In this document: in pieces, positions 31,723 through 40,540 of the stretch
How positions within the stretch are numbered: the first letter of the stretch is position 1
How the letters are laid out: each line of letters opens with the position of its first letter
Assembly: GCF_014084125.1 (NCBI RefSeq)
Contig: NZ_CP048405.1
Location: 4,278,001-4,342,000, forward strand
Length of the DNA: 64,000 bases
Origin: Streptacidiphilus sp. PB12-B1b
GTDB taxonomy: Bacteria; Actinomycetota; Actinomycetes; Streptomycetales; Streptomycetaceae
Direction: 5' to 3'
Made by a program: the position numbers and the translations under genes
Notes under the pieces: generated by a model
Database searches by the model: none
What the model was told of the DNA's origin: nothing
The model's input: the letters and a program-made list of their open reading frames with translations, nothing else

Positions 31723-33674
31723 TCCCGACCGGTCCGGCCACGGCGGTGCCCCTCCCCGGCGGGAGCGCTCCCCTCGGGGCGGCCCGGCTCTCCGGGGGCG
31801 GGCTCGCCCGGGCGGTCGCCGCCCGCGTCGCGCTGCCGCTGGCGCTGCTGCTGTGGCTGCTCTCGCTGCGCGGCGTGGCGCTGGACCGGATGCGGGACCT
31901 CGGCCTGCTGCAGGTGCTGCCCCCGGCGTACTGGGCGGCGGTGGTGCTGCTCACCCTCGGCTTCGTGCTGGCCCTGTACGACCGGCGGACCGGCGCCGGG
32001 TGGCTGACCGGCTACGTGCTGGGGCTGATCGCGGTCATCCACGCCACCCCGGCGCTGCTCTACCCCGTGCTGCGCTACTCCTGGGCGTGGAAGCACCTCG
32101 CCATCATCGACGCGATGATGCGGCACGGCGGCCCGGTGCCGAACGCGGGCACGCTGGCGATCTACAACCAGTGGCCGGGCTTCTTCGCGCTGAACGCGCT
32201 GTTCCTGCGCGCCACCGGGCTGCACTCGGCGCTGGGCTACGCCCAGTGGACGCCGCCGGTGGTCAACGCGCTGCTGCTGGCCCCGCTGCTGCTGCTCTAC
32301 CGGACGGTCAGCCACGACCGCAGGCTGGTCTGGGGCGCGGCCTGGATCTTCTACTCCTGCTCCTGGGTCGGCCAGGACTACTTCTCGCCGCAGGCGTTCG
32401 CCTTCCTGCTGTACGTGGTGGTGCTGGCGGTGGTCTTCCGCCAGCTGGCGGCCGAACGCGAGCGCACCGCACAGGGCCCGGACGCCGAGGCGGCCGCGGA
32501 TGCGGGCGCCGGTGCGGGCAGGCATCCGGGCGGGGCCACGCCGGTACTGGCCGCCTCGGCGCAGCCCGCCGGGAGCGGCGCGCCCGGCCGCGCCCCGCAC
32601 TGGGGCCGGGTCTGGGGCTGGGAGCCCTCCCGGCTGCTGCTGGTGCTGCTGATCGAGGCGGCGATCATCTCCTCCCACCAGCTGACCCCGCTGATGCTGG
32701 TCACCGTGCTGGCCGCGCTGTCGCTGCCGCGCCGCAACCGCCGAGTCACGCTGCCGCTGCTGGTGAGCGCGGTGGTCATGGTGGTGGCCTGGGGCGCGAC
32801 CGTGGCCCGCCCGTACATCTCGGCCAACCTGCGCAGCTTCGGGCAGGCGCTGCTCTCACCGGACGGCAACGCGGTCTCCGGCCTGGCCGGCCTGGGCTCG
32901 GCCGCGCCCGGCCAGGTGGTCACCGACCTGGTGGACCGCAGCCTGTCCGCCGCCGTGTTCCTGCTGGCCGCGGCCTGCTTCGTGCGCCGGCCCTGGACCA
33001 GGCGCACCGGCATCCCGCTGGCCGTGCTGTCGCCGCTGCCGCTGCTGGCGGCCAACAGCTACGGCGGGGAGATCATCTTCCGGGTCTACCTGTTCGCGCT
33101 CCCGGCCATGGCCTTCATGGTCGCCGCCCTGGTGCTGCGCTCCGGCGGGCGCCCGCCGCTGCGGGTGGCCGGGGTGTCGGTGCTGCTGCTGGGCCTGCTG
33201 GGCGGGCTGTTCGTCAGCTACGACAGCAAGGAGCAGATGAACTGGTTCACCCGCAACGAGGTGGACGCCGCCGCGTACGTCACCGGCACTCCCCCGGGCT
33301 CGGTGATCGTGGCGCTGACCGACAACGTCCCGGGCATCTACCAGCACTACGACGACCACCGGTTGGTGCAGCTCTACCAGCAGGCGCCGGAGATCACCTC
33401 GCTGCTGGTGCAGAACCCGCTGGCGGGCCTGGATGCGGCGGTGGCCGGGGCGCCGCCCGGGGCCCCCGCCTACCTGGTGTTCACCCGGGGCCAGGAGGCG
33501 CAGCTGTACCTGACCGGGCTGCTCCCGAAGGAGACCTTCGGGCAGTTGGAGGAGGCCGTGAGCAGCACGCCGGGTTTCAGCGTGGTCTACCGCAACCCCG
33601 ACGCCGTCGTGTACCGCTTCGTGCCCAATCCCGTGCCCGCGACCGGCGCGGTCCGATCGGGCGCGGTCCGATGA
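31701..33674 (+). CDS. polytopic membrane protein of the glycan locus
   Basis: About 657 aa. The best start is TTG at 31701, seven bases after GAGGAGG; there is no in-frame ATG or GTG with a comparable site. At least ten hydrophobic helices are visible, beginning VALPLALLLWLLSLRGVAL. A cytoplasmic or external Ala/Gly-rich loop lies near residues 255-300, and the last 170 residues form a soluble tail (MNWFTRNEVDAAAYVTGTPP, VVYRNPDAVVYRFVPNP). The arrangement resembles GT-C type glycosyltransferases or polysaccharide polymerases; I cannot see a decisive motif. The stop overlaps the next ATG. Confidence 0.83.
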   Translation: MRDRPELIPTGPATAVPLPGGSAPLGAARLSGGGLARAVAARVALPLALLLWLLSLRGVALDRMRDLGLLQVLPPAYWAAVVLLTLGFVLALYDRRTGAGWLTGYVLGLIAVIHATPALLYPVLRYSWAWKHLAIIDAMMRHGGPVPNAGTLAIYNQWPGFFALNALFLRATGLHSALGYAQWTPPVVNALLLAPLLLLYRTVSHDRRLVWGAAWIFYSCSWVGQDYFSPQAFAFLLYVVVLAVVFRQLAAERERTAQGPDAEAAADAGAGAGRHPGGATPVLAASAQPAGSGAPGRAPHWGRVWGWEPSRLLLVLLIEAAIISSHQLTPLMLVTVLAALSLPRRNRRVTLPLLVSAVVMVVAWGATVARPYISANLRSFGQALLSPDGNAVSGLAGLGSAAPGQVVTDLVDRSLSAAVFLLAAACFVRRPWTRRTGIPLAVLSPLPLLAANSYGGEIIFRVYLFALPAMAFMVAALVLRSGGRPPLRVAGVSVLLLGLLGGLFVSYDSKEQMNWFTRNEVDAAAYVTGTPPGSVIVALTDNVPGIYQHYDDHRLVQLYQQAPEITSLLVQNPLAGLDAAVAGAPPGAPAYLVFTRGQEAQLYLTGLLPKETFGQLEEAVSSTPGFSVVYRNPDAVVYRFVPNPVPATGAVRSGAVR

Positions 33675-34255
33675 GGAGGCAGCGCCTGCGCCGGCTCCTG
33701 GTGGACCTGGGCATCGCCGGGTCCGGCTGGGTGGCGCTGGCGTCCACCGCGCTGCCCGCCGCCGACCCGCTGCGGGTGCTGCTGGTGACGGCGTTCACGG
33801 TGCTGGGCCCGGGCGCGGCGGCGGTACGGCTGGCGGCGCGCCCGCCGGGCCGCCGGGACCGGCCGTCGGCGGCGCTGGAGGCGGCGGTGCTGACGGTGGC
33901 GCTGAGCCTGTCGCTGGGCGCGCTGGTCGCCGAGGGCTTCTTCCTCAGCCACGGTCTCAGCGTCCGCCGGGCCCTGGGGGTACTGGCGGCGCTGACCACG
34001 CTGCTGGTGCTGCTGGCCCAGTTCGGGCCGCGCGGCGGGCGCGGACGTCGGGCCGGACGCCGGGCTGACCGGCGGGCGGCACGGACGGCAGCGGCAGCGG
34101 ACGGCCCGGGGCGGGCGCCGGGGGCGGCGCGGCGGATGCGCGGCCGGGCGGTGCGGGCCGTGGCCGCCGCCGGGCTGCTGCTGACCGCGGCCTGCGGCGG
34201 CCGGGCCTCCGCGCCGTCCCCGAACGCGCCGTTCTCTGTGCCGCCCCGGGCGTGA
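33671..34255 (+). CDS. small membrane protein with out-of-place lipoprotein-like tail
   Basis: About 194 aa. The first 120 residues hold three or four membrane helices (LLVTAFTVLGPGAAAVRLAA, AVLTVALSLSLGALVAEGFF, RALGVLAALTTLLVLLAQF) followed by an Arg/Ala-rich stretch. The last 40 residues, beginning at an internal Met (34136), read like a complete lipoprotein signal: MRGRAVRAVAAAGLLLTAAC, with Cys at the lipobox, then a Ser/Pro linker. This tail would suit the GH16 enzyme that starts in another frame at 34252; see findings. The ATG overlaps the preceding stop. Confidence 0.65.
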   Translation: MRRQRLRRLLVDLGIAGSGWVALASTALPAADPLRVLLVTAFTVLGPGAAAVRLAARPPGRRDRPSAALEAAVLTVALSLSLGALVAEGFFLSHGLSVRRALGVLAALTTLLVLLAQFGPRGGRGRRAGRRADRRAARTAAAADGPGRAPGAARRMRGRAVRAVAAAGLLLTAACGGRASAPSPNAPFSVPPRA

Positions 34256-35007
34256 GCACCCCGGCCACGCCCCCGGCGACCTCGGGCCCGGCCGCGCCCG
34301 GCAGCTGGCGGCTGGTCTTCCACGACGACTTCGACGGCGCCTCGCTGGACCCGGCCCGCTGGACCACCTGCTACGACTGGAACCTGGGCGGCTGCACCAA
34401 CGCGGGCAACCACGAGTCGGAGTGGTACCTGCCCGGCCAGGTCGCCGTCGGCGGCGGCGTGCTCAGCCTGACCGCGACCCGCCGGGCCACGATCGGCTCG
34501 GACGGCGACAGCTACGCCTGGCGTTCCGGGATGGTCTCCACCGGCCGTGACTCCTGGGCGGGCACGCCCCGGCACACCTTCGAGCAGGGCTACTTCGCGG
34601 CGTCCATCCGGGTGCCCTCCGGGCAGGGGCTGTTCCCGGCGTTCTGGCTGATGCCGGACACCCGCTCGACCCCGCCGGAGATCGACATCGCCGAGTTCGC
34701 CGGAAGCGCGCCGCAGGTGCAGATGACCCTGCACTGGGCCGGTCCGGGCGGCGCCGATCTGCACCAGCAGCGGCGCTACGGCCCGCTGGACCTGGCCGCC
34801 GGCTACCACGTCTTCGCGCTCGACTGGGAGAGCACCTCGCTGACCTGGTACGTCGACGGGGTTTCCCGCTACCGGCTGACCGACCACATCCCGGACGTGC
34901 CCATGGAGATGCTGCTCAATCTGGCCGTGGGCTATCCCACCGAGCCGCCGCCCTCGCTGGGTTCGGCGGTGATGCAGGTGGCCTGGGTCCGTGTCTGGCA
35001 GCACTGA
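34252..35007 (+). CDS. glycoside hydrolase family 16 enzyme
   Basis: About 251 aa, GTG at 34252 overlapping the previous stop. Beta-jelly-roll endoglycanase; GH16 enzymes cut beta-1,3/1,4-glucans, galactans and related polymers. Catalytic ExDxxE is present as EIDIAEF near residue 144; WRLVFHDDFDGASLDPARW at the start and HVFALDWESTSLTWYVDG near the end are typical. No signal peptide of its own, which is unusual for this family; a lipoprotein signal lies just upstream in a different frame. In the glycan locus it may trim or release the polymer. Confidence 0.88.
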   Translation: MSTPATPPATSGPAAPGSWRLVFHDDFDGASLDPARWTTCYDWNLGGCTNAGNHESEWYLPGQVAVGGGVLSLTATRRATIGSDGDSYAWRSGMVSTGRDSWAGTPRHTFEQGYFAASIRVPSGQGLFPAFWLMPDTRSTPPEIDIAEFAGSAPQVQMTLHWAGPGGADLHQQRRYGPLDLAAGYHVFALDWESTSLTWYVDGVSRYRLTDHIPDVPMEMLLNLAVGYPTEPPPSLGSAVMQVAWVRVWQH

Positions 35008-35023
35008 GCCACAGCAGCACAAC

Positions 35024-35036
35024 TGACGCCACGTCA
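35024..35036. repeat. TGACG-N3-CGTCA palindrome at a gene end
   Basis: TGACGCCACGTCA. The last three bases are the stop codon of the minus-strand deacetylase. An identical 13-mer is at 54217-54229, again including a stop codon, and close relatives are at 58807 and 61699. Confidence 0.55.
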
Positions 35037-35846
35037 ACTCTCGGGTGGACCGCCGACGGGCCGACCGAGCCCGGCGCGGAGCCTGCGGTAGGCGCGCCAG
35101 CTCTTGGTGCGCAGCTGCTCGGGCATGGGCGCGACTGGCGCGCCCCGCCCGGCGGTCCAGTTCTGGAACTGTTGTGACGTGATGTCAGATCGAAGCATCA
35201 GCCTGGAGATGCGCAGCGGGCTGTCGGCCGGCGAGCTGAACGCGTAGCCGACCCCGCAGGCCGAGGACCATCCGGCCTTCTGCACCTTGCGCCGCACCGC
35301 CGGGCTGGAGTAGCCGTGCGGGTAGGCGAAGGCGGTCACCGGGTGCGCCACCACGTCTTCCAACTCCCTTTTGCAGAGCACTACTTCATCGTTGAGTTGG
35401 CGTCCGGGCACGGTGTCGAGCTGGGCATGGGTGCGGGAGTGGCCGCCGATCTCGACGCCGTAGGCGTCCAGCGAGGCGATCTGACGCCAGTTCAGCATCG
35501 GTGCGGGCGGCAGCAGGCTGCCGGTGGCCCGACCGCCGGGGGCGTGCACCGCGCCGGTGGTGACGTAGAGGGTGGCGGGCAGTTCGCGTTCGGCCAGCAG
35601 CGGGGCCACCGTCCAGTAGAAGTCGGCGAAGCCGTCGTCGAAGGTGAGCACCGCGCTGTGGGCGGGCACGTCGGGGCCGCCGCGCTGGGCGGCGACCAGT
35701 CGGCGCAGCGGGATCACCGACAGTCCGCTGTCGGCGATCCGGTCCAGCTGCTCCACGAAGGTCCTCGGGGTGACCGTGAACGGCGCTATCCACGCGGGCG
35801 GGTCGTCCGTCACCGCGTGGTAGAGGAAGACCGGGACGGTGGTCAC
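35034..35846 (-). CDS. polysaccharide deacetylase (CE4, NodB domain)
   Basis: About 270 aa. CE4 enzymes remove N- or O-acetyl groups from glycans. The metal site is visible: TFDDGFADF (motif 1), GGHSRTHAQL (motif 2, HxxxH) and FAYPHGYSS (motif 3). N-terminus PVFLYHAVTDD is typical. GTG start overlaps the stop of the glycosyltransferase upstream. No signal peptide, so it acts in the cytoplasm or is exported differently. It is the last gene of the leftward half of the glycan locus. Confidence 0.92.
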   Translation of the reverse strand: MTTVPVFLYHAVTDDPPAWIAPFTVTPRTFVEQLDRIADSGLSVIPLRRLVAAQRGGPDVPAHSAVLTFDDGFADFYWTVAPLLAERELPATLYVTTGAVHAPGGRATGSLLPPAPMLNWRQIASLDAYGVEIGGHSRTHAQLDTVPGRQLNDEVVLCKRELEDVVAHPVTAFAYPHGYSSPAVRRKVQKAGWSSACGVGYAFSSPADSPLRISRLMLRSDITSQQFQNWTAGRGAPVAPMPEQLRTKSWRAYRRLRAGLGRPVGGPPES

Positions 35847-36781
35847 GGTGCACCCCCGCCGGTGGCCGCCCCGCTCAGGCGGCCGGCGGCGTAGCCGAGC
35901 ACGGTGGCCCCGACGCCCGCGGCCAGGGCCGCGGAGGTGGCGGTTTCACTGCCCGATCCGGGCCGCAGGCCGCGGGCGAAGGCGCGCGTGACGGTCGAGC
36001 GCAAGTAGGCGCGTTCGCTGGCCAGGGCCGGTCCGGCGCCGGCGTGGCGGGCGACGGCGGCCTTGGACAGGCCCTCGGCGTAGCAGCGGGAGCGGAAGTA
36101 GGCCCAGCGGGTGCGGGCGGCGGGCACGTGGTGGCGGACGACGGCGGCGGGCTCGTACAGCAGCACGCCCTCGCGGTCGCGGGCGGCGATGCGCAGGCAG
36201 AGCTCGGTCTCCTCGCAGCCCAGCGGGCGGGTGCCGACCCGGCCGAGGTCGGTGCGGAAGCCGCCGGCGGCGAGGATCGCCGACCGCCGGAAGGACATGT
36301 TGGCGCCGATGAAGTTGCGTACCGCGGACCGCCGTTCGGGCATGCCCCGGTAGCAGCAGCCGACCACCCAGTCGAACTCCGGCGGGAACCAGCCCGGTCG
36401 GCCGGTCTCCCACCAGGCGCGGACCATGCCGCCGACGCCGAGGACGCGTGGGTCGCGGTAGCCCTCCAGCAGGCGGCCGCTCCAGTCGGGCCGGGCCACG
36501 GCGTCGTCGTCCAGGAAGGCCACCACCTCGCCGCCGACGGCGGCCACGCCGGTGTTGCGGGCGCCGGAGAGGCCCTGCCGCTCCCGGTTGGGGACGATCC
36601 TCAGGTCGGGAAACCGCTCCCGGACCCGGGCCGCCAGTTCGGCGCTGTGGTCGGTCACCAGCACCAGCTCCGCGACGGGGGTGCGCTGGCGGCGTACGGA
36701 CTCGACGGCGGCGCACAGGTCGTCCAGGCGGTCCACGGTGTAGCCGCAGATCACCACGGACAGGGATGCGGGCGTGTTCAT
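35843..36781 (-). CDS. glycosyltransferase family 2
   Basis: About 312 aa. ATG at 36781 with AGGAGG five to six bases upstream, overlapping the flippase stop. GT-A fold: LSVVICGYTVDRLDDLCAAV, GLSGARNTGVAAVGGEVVAF, the metal-binding DDD in VAFLDDDAV, and FIGANMSFRRSAILAAGGF with the acidic base region CEETELCLR. The C-terminal 60 residues hold one or two hydrophobic stretches (AALAAGVGATVLGYAAGRL), so it is probably membrane-attached. Sugar donor unknown. Confidence 0.9.
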   Translation of the reverse strand: MNTPASLSVVICGYTVDRLDDLCAAVESVRRQRTPVAELVLVTDHSAELAARVRERFPDLRIVPNRERQGLSGARNTGVAAVGGEVVAFLDDDAVARPDWSGRLLEGYRDPRVLGVGGMVRAWWETGRPGWFPPEFDWVVGCCYRGMPERRSAVRNFIGANMSFRRSAILAAGGFRTDLGRVGTRPLGCEETELCLRIAARDREGVLLYEPAAVVRHHVPAARTRWAYFRSRCYAEGLSKAAVARHAGAGPALASERAYLRSTVTRAFARGLRPGSGSETATSAALAAGVGATVLGYAAGRLSGAATGGGAP

Positions 36782-38124
36782 CGCGGCCTCCTCGGTGCGG
36801 CGGTACGGGTGGTGACGGGGAGCCAGCGCCGCAGCGTGAGCAGCAGCGGCAGGCCGAGCGCGCACTCGGTGATCAGCCAGGCGACGCCGACCCCGGTGAC
36901 GCCCATGACCGGCAGCAGCAGCGCGCTGAGGCCGAGTACCAGGATGCACAGGGCGGCCTGCAGGCCGACCGCCCAGGCGAGCTTCCGGCGCGCCCGGGCG
37001 ACGTCCACGGCCACGCCCACCAGCAGGTTGGGCACGGCGGCCACGGCCAGCAGCCGCAGCAGGGTGGTGCCGTGCTCGGCGTAGCCGGGGCCGAACAGCC
37101 GCAGCAGCCAGGGGGCGGTGACGCCGAGCAGTACGGCGGCGGCGGTGAGCAGCGCGCCGCTGTGGCGCAGCACCCGGCGGGCGTTCTCGGCGAGCCGTTC
37201 GGGGGCGTGGGCGGCCTCGACGATCATCGAGCTGCCCATGTTGTAGGCGGCCAGGAACAGGGTGTAGGCGATCACCCAGGCCAGCGAGAAGTAGGCGCTG
37301 TCGGTGCTGCCGAGCCGGTCCAGGACCAGCAGCGGGGCGGCGTTGTAGGCGGTGAGCCGGAACAGCGCGCCCAGGTAGTCCGCGGCCGCGTAGCGGAGCA
37401 TCCGCGGCGGTGCGGCGGCGGTGGCGGCGGCCCGTTCGTGGGCCGGCACGGCGTGCCGGAACAGGTAGACATTGGTGACCAGCAGCGCCACGATCAGCGC
37501 CCCGGCCCAGGAGACCAGGATGCCGGCGCTGAGCGCGAGGATGCCGCAGCCGACCAGCAGGACGACCTTGACCGTGGCGAAGACGGCGTTCTCGCCCAGG
37601 ACCCAGCCGGTACGGCGCAGTCCGGTCAGCGCGCCGTCCTGGAGTACGAAGATGGCGTAGCCGGCGGTGGCGGCGACGAAGCAGACCGCGGCCACCGGGG
37701 TGCGCAGGTAGTCCAGGCCGGGCGCGACCACCGGCACCAGCACCAGGAAGAGCACCGCGACCGCCGTGCTGAAGGCGGCGCTCGCGGTGTAGCAGCGCAG
37801 GGTGAGCCGCCGGGTGTGCCGCCCGGCGGAGGGCACGAAGCGGACCAGGATGTCGGCCAGGTTCAGCTGCCCGATGCCAGCCAGCAGGGAGGCCGCCGAC
37901 AGCGCGGCGTAGCTGCGGCCGACCGAGGCGGTGCTGTACCAGGAGGTGGCCAGGATCCAGTAGATGGCGCCCAGGGCGGCGGTCACCAGCGCGCTGAGGT
38001 TCAGCACGTGCCCGTTGCGCAGCAGCGGCTCGCTGTTCCGCGGAACCCGCAGCCGGGACCGCAGCGACACGGTGCGGGTGTACTGCGCGGGCGCCGCCGC
38101 CGGGGTCTCCACTCGGGTGGTCAT
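36778..38124 (-). CDS. Wzx-like polysaccharide flippase
   Basis: About 448 aa. Twelve or more hydrophobic helices and the general pattern of the MATE/MOP polysaccharide exporter group (LNLSALVTAALGAIYWILA at the N-terminus, GSSMIVEAAHAPERLAENARRVL in the middle). It would move lipid-linked glycan units across the membrane. ATG at 38124 overlaps the stop of the preceding glycosyltransferase; its own stop overlaps the next ATG. The coupling to three glycosyltransferases supports the assignment. Confidence 0.87.
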   Translation of the reverse strand: MTTRVETPAAAPAQYTRTVSLRSRLRVPRNSEPLLRNGHVLNLSALVTAALGAIYWILATSWYSTASVGRSYAALSAASLLAGIGQLNLADILVRFVPSAGRHTRRLTLRCYTASAAFSTAVAVLFLVLVPVVAPGLDYLRTPVAAVCFVAATAGYAIFVLQDGALTGLRRTGWVLGENAVFATVKVVLLVGCGILALSAGILVSWAGALIVALLVTNVYLFRHAVPAHERAAATAAAPPRMLRYAAADYLGALFRLTAYNAAPLLVLDRLGSTDSAYFSLAWVIAYTLFLAAYNMGSSMIVEAAHAPERLAENARRVLRHSGALLTAAAVLLGVTAPWLLRLFGPGYAEHGTTLLRLLAVAAVPNLLVGVAVDVARARRKLAWAVGLQAALCILVLGLSALLLPVMGVTGVGVAWLITECALGLPLLLTLRRWLPVTTRTAAPRRPR

Positions 38125-39545
38125 GACGCTACCGGCTCCGGCTGCCGCGGCCCGGGCCCCGGCCGGTGGCCGTGGTCGAGCCTGCGGGTGCGGTGCAGGC
38201 TGCGGAGGTAGCCGACCGGCCCGTACAGCAGGCCCTGGACCTCCAGCAGGGTGAGCCGCCGCGACCAGCCGTCCCCGGTCCCCGCCCCGGCACCGGCCTC
38301 GGCTCCGGCTGCTGCGGCTCCGGCCTTGGCGGAGCGGCGGCGGGTGGCGGCGTAGTGGATGCCGCGCGGCAGCCTGCGGGCGAGTGCCGGGAGCATGTCC
38401 GGTTCGTTGGCGACGGCGGCGGCGAGGAAGGCCCCGAGGCCCGTGCCGTAGCCGAACGCCTGGTCGACCAGGGCCTGCGGGGTGCGGCGGTCGCGGTGCC
38501 AGACGACGGCGTCCGGGCGGTAGGCCAGGGTGGCCCCGGCGACCAGGGCCCGGAAGAAGCCGAGCAGGTCGTCGCCGCCGCGGGCGGGGGTGCCGGTGCC
38601 GGTGGCCGGGTCGAAGCCGCCGAGGCGGCGCAGCAGGTCGGTGCGGTAGGCCATGTTGGCGCCCGAGCCGAAGCGTCCGGCGGTGAACGGGAACAGCGGG
38701 TCGCCCGGCGGCCGGTCCAGCGACCAGGAGCGCGGGGTGAAGCCCTTGTCGTAGCCGCCGTGCCGTTGCAGGTCGGCCTGGGTCCTGGTCTCCAGCTCGG
38801 CGGGCACGATCAGCCCGGTGACACAGCCGGTGCGCGGGTCGGCGGCGAATGCCTCGGCCAGCGCGGCGGGCCACTCCCGGTCGACGACGGTGTCGTCGTC
38901 GGTGAAGGCGGTGATCTCGCCGCCGGCCGCCGCCAGGCCGCAGTTGTGCGCCCGGGCCAGCCCGGCGACGGGTTCGCGCAGGTAGCGGACCCGGTCCTGG
39001 TATTGCCTGCGGATCAGGGCCTGGGCGTCGTCGTTGGCCGGGGCATTGTCGACGACGATGACCTCCAGCCCCGGGTAGCCGGTCCGCAGCAGCGAGTCCA
39101 GGCACTCCCGGAGCGTACCCACCCGGTTGTGGGTGGCGACCACCACGCTGATCGTCGGCGGGTCGGCCAGCACCTCGGCCCGGCGGGCCCGGCAGGGGTG
39201 CGGTCCGTGCGCGGCCGGGAAGGCCGGCTGTCGCAGGGCGTCCGCGGCCAGGTGCCGGGCGATCGGCTCGGCCAGCCGGTGCTGGGCGGCGTCGACCAGC
39301 GCCCGGCGCATCCCGGCGGGGTCGCCGGGAACGCCGGTGGCGCTGACCAGTCCGAGCGGGTGTCCGTGCAGTCGCACCAGCGCCAACACGCGTCCGTCCG
39401 GGCCGGCCGGGCGGGGGCGCAGCGGCGAGCGGGGCTCTCCGGCGTCGTCCAGGTCCAGTTCGACGACCCGTGCGGGGGTGTAGGGCGATTCGCGGGCGAC
39501 AAGGCAGGGGCAGGCCGGGTCGGTGCGCTGGTCGTGGCCGTTCAT
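38121..39545 (-). CDS. glycosyltransferase family 2 with N-terminal extension
   Basis: About 474 aa. Residues 1-130 form an extra domain (VVELDLDDAGEPRSPLRPRP, ALVRLHGHPLGLVSATG) often seen before actinomycete GT2 enzymes. The catalytic GT-A domain follows: ISVVVATHNRVGTLRECLDS, DNAPANDDAQALI, LARAHNCGLAAAGGEITAF and the metal site FTDDDTVV; FGSGANMAYRTDLLRRLGGF is the acceptor-side motif. An Ala/Gly-rich segment near 415-435 separates a basic tail. ATG at 39545 overlaps the upstream gene's stop. Confidence 0.9.
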   Translation of the reverse strand: MNGHDQRTDPACPCLVARESPYTPARVVELDLDDAGEPRSPLRPRPAGPDGRVLALVRLHGHPLGLVSATGVPGDPAGMRRALVDAAQHRLAEPIARHLAADALRQPAFPAAHGPHPCRARRAEVLADPPTISVVVATHNRVGTLRECLDSLLRTGYPGLEVIVVDNAPANDDAQALIRRQYQDRVRYLREPVAGLARAHNCGLAAAGGEITAFTDDDTVVDREWPAALAEAFAADPRTGCVTGLIVPAELETRTQADLQRHGGYDKGFTPRSWSLDRPPGDPLFPFTAGRFGSGANMAYRTDLLRRLGGFDPATGTGTPARGGDDLLGFFRALVAGATLAYRPDAVVWHRDRRTPQALVDQAFGYGTGLGAFLAAAVANEPDMLPALARRLPRGIHYAATRRRSAKAGAAAAGAEAGAGAGTGDGWSRRLTLLEVQGLLYGPVGYLRSLHRTRRLDHGHRPGPGPRQPEPVAS

Positions 39546-40540
39546 GTCTGCCCCACCGCGGCGGCCTCCGCAGCGGCGGCGGTCGCGGGGATCCGGGCGC
39601 CGGGGCGCTCCTCGATCAGGGTCCGCAGCACCCGGCGGCCGTCGGCGACGGCGTGCAGGTGCGAGCGCCCGTTGCGGCGGGGGAGTTCCAGGCTGGGGAC
39701 CTCGGCGATGCGCAGGCCCGAGCGCAGTGCGTGGGTGATCATCTCGGCCTCGATCTCGAAGCCGGTGGACGTCAGGTCCAGCTCGTCCAGGAAGCTGCGG
39801 CGGAAGGCGCAGTACCCGTAGCACAGGTCGGTCAGCTTGGCGTCGTAGAGCCGGTTGACCACGGCCAGCAGCGCGCGGTTGCCCAGCGAGCGGATCCGGG
39901 TGAGGTCCAGCGAGCCTCCGCCGGCGACGAACCGGGAGCCCTTGACGAAGTCGAAGCCGTGGTCGAGGAAGTGCAGGAAGTGCGGGATCTCGTCGGGCGA
40001 CATGCTGCCGTCGGCGTCGATCATCACGATGTACTCGCCGGTCGCGGCGCCGAAGCCGGTGCGCAGGGCGCTGCCCTTACCGCGTCCGGTCTGCTGGACC
40101 ATGCGCACGGCGGGCAGGCACTGCGAGGCCATCCGCAGGGTCGCGTCGCTGGAGTCGCCGTCGACCAGGATGACCTCGTCCACGCAGCGCGGTATCTGTT
40201 CGAAGACCCAGGGGATGTTGCGGGCCTCGTTGTGCGCGGGGACGACCAGGCTGACGGTGTGTCGGAGCGCGGGTGCGTCGTGTTCGCGCCGGTGCGGGTG
40301 CTGCTCGGTGCCGTCGGCGGTGGTGGAGAGGTCGGCTGCGCGGTCCGTCGCGCGGCGGCCGGGTCGGCCGTCGCGGTGGCCGCGGGTGGCCGGTTCGTCG
40401 GGCCCGGCGGGCGGCGCTGCTTCGTCGGGGACCGCGCGGACGACCCGGGCGGAGGCGGCCTCGGCGGGGAAGCCGCGCGTGGTCTCGGACAGGCGCTGCG
40501 ATTGGGGCAGACGCTGGGATTCGGGCAGAGTGGTGCTCAT
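39542..40540 (-). CDS. glycosyltransferase family 2 (dolichol-phosphate mannosyltransferase-like)
   Basis: About 332 aa. First gene of the leftward half. ATG at 40540 preceded by GAGAGG. Residues 1-105 are low-complexity and probably disordered. The catalytic part has VSLVVPAHNEARNIPWVFEQ, EVILVDGDSSDAT, GKGSALRTGFGAATGEYIVM and the metal site MIDADGSMSPDEIPHF, then VKGSRFVAGGGSLDLTRIRS, which is the pattern of polyprenyl-phosphate sugar synthases and UDP-glucose-dependent relatives. No membrane helix at the end. Confidence 0.9.
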   Translation of the reverse strand: MSTTLPESQRLPQSQRLSETTRGFPAEAASARVVRAVPDEAAPPAGPDEPATRGHRDGRPGRRATDRAADLSTTADGTEQHPHRREHDAPALRHTVSLVVPAHNEARNIPWVFEQIPRCVDEVILVDGDSSDATLRMASQCLPAVRMVQQTGRGKGSALRTGFGAATGEYIVMIDADGSMSPDEIPHFLHFLDHGFDFVKGSRFVAGGGSLDLTRIRSLGNRALLAVVNRLYDAKLTDLCYGYCAFRRSFLDELDLTSTGFEIEAEMITHALRSGLRIAEVPSLELPRRNGRSHLHAVADGRRVLRTLIEERPGARIPATAAAAEAAAVGQT

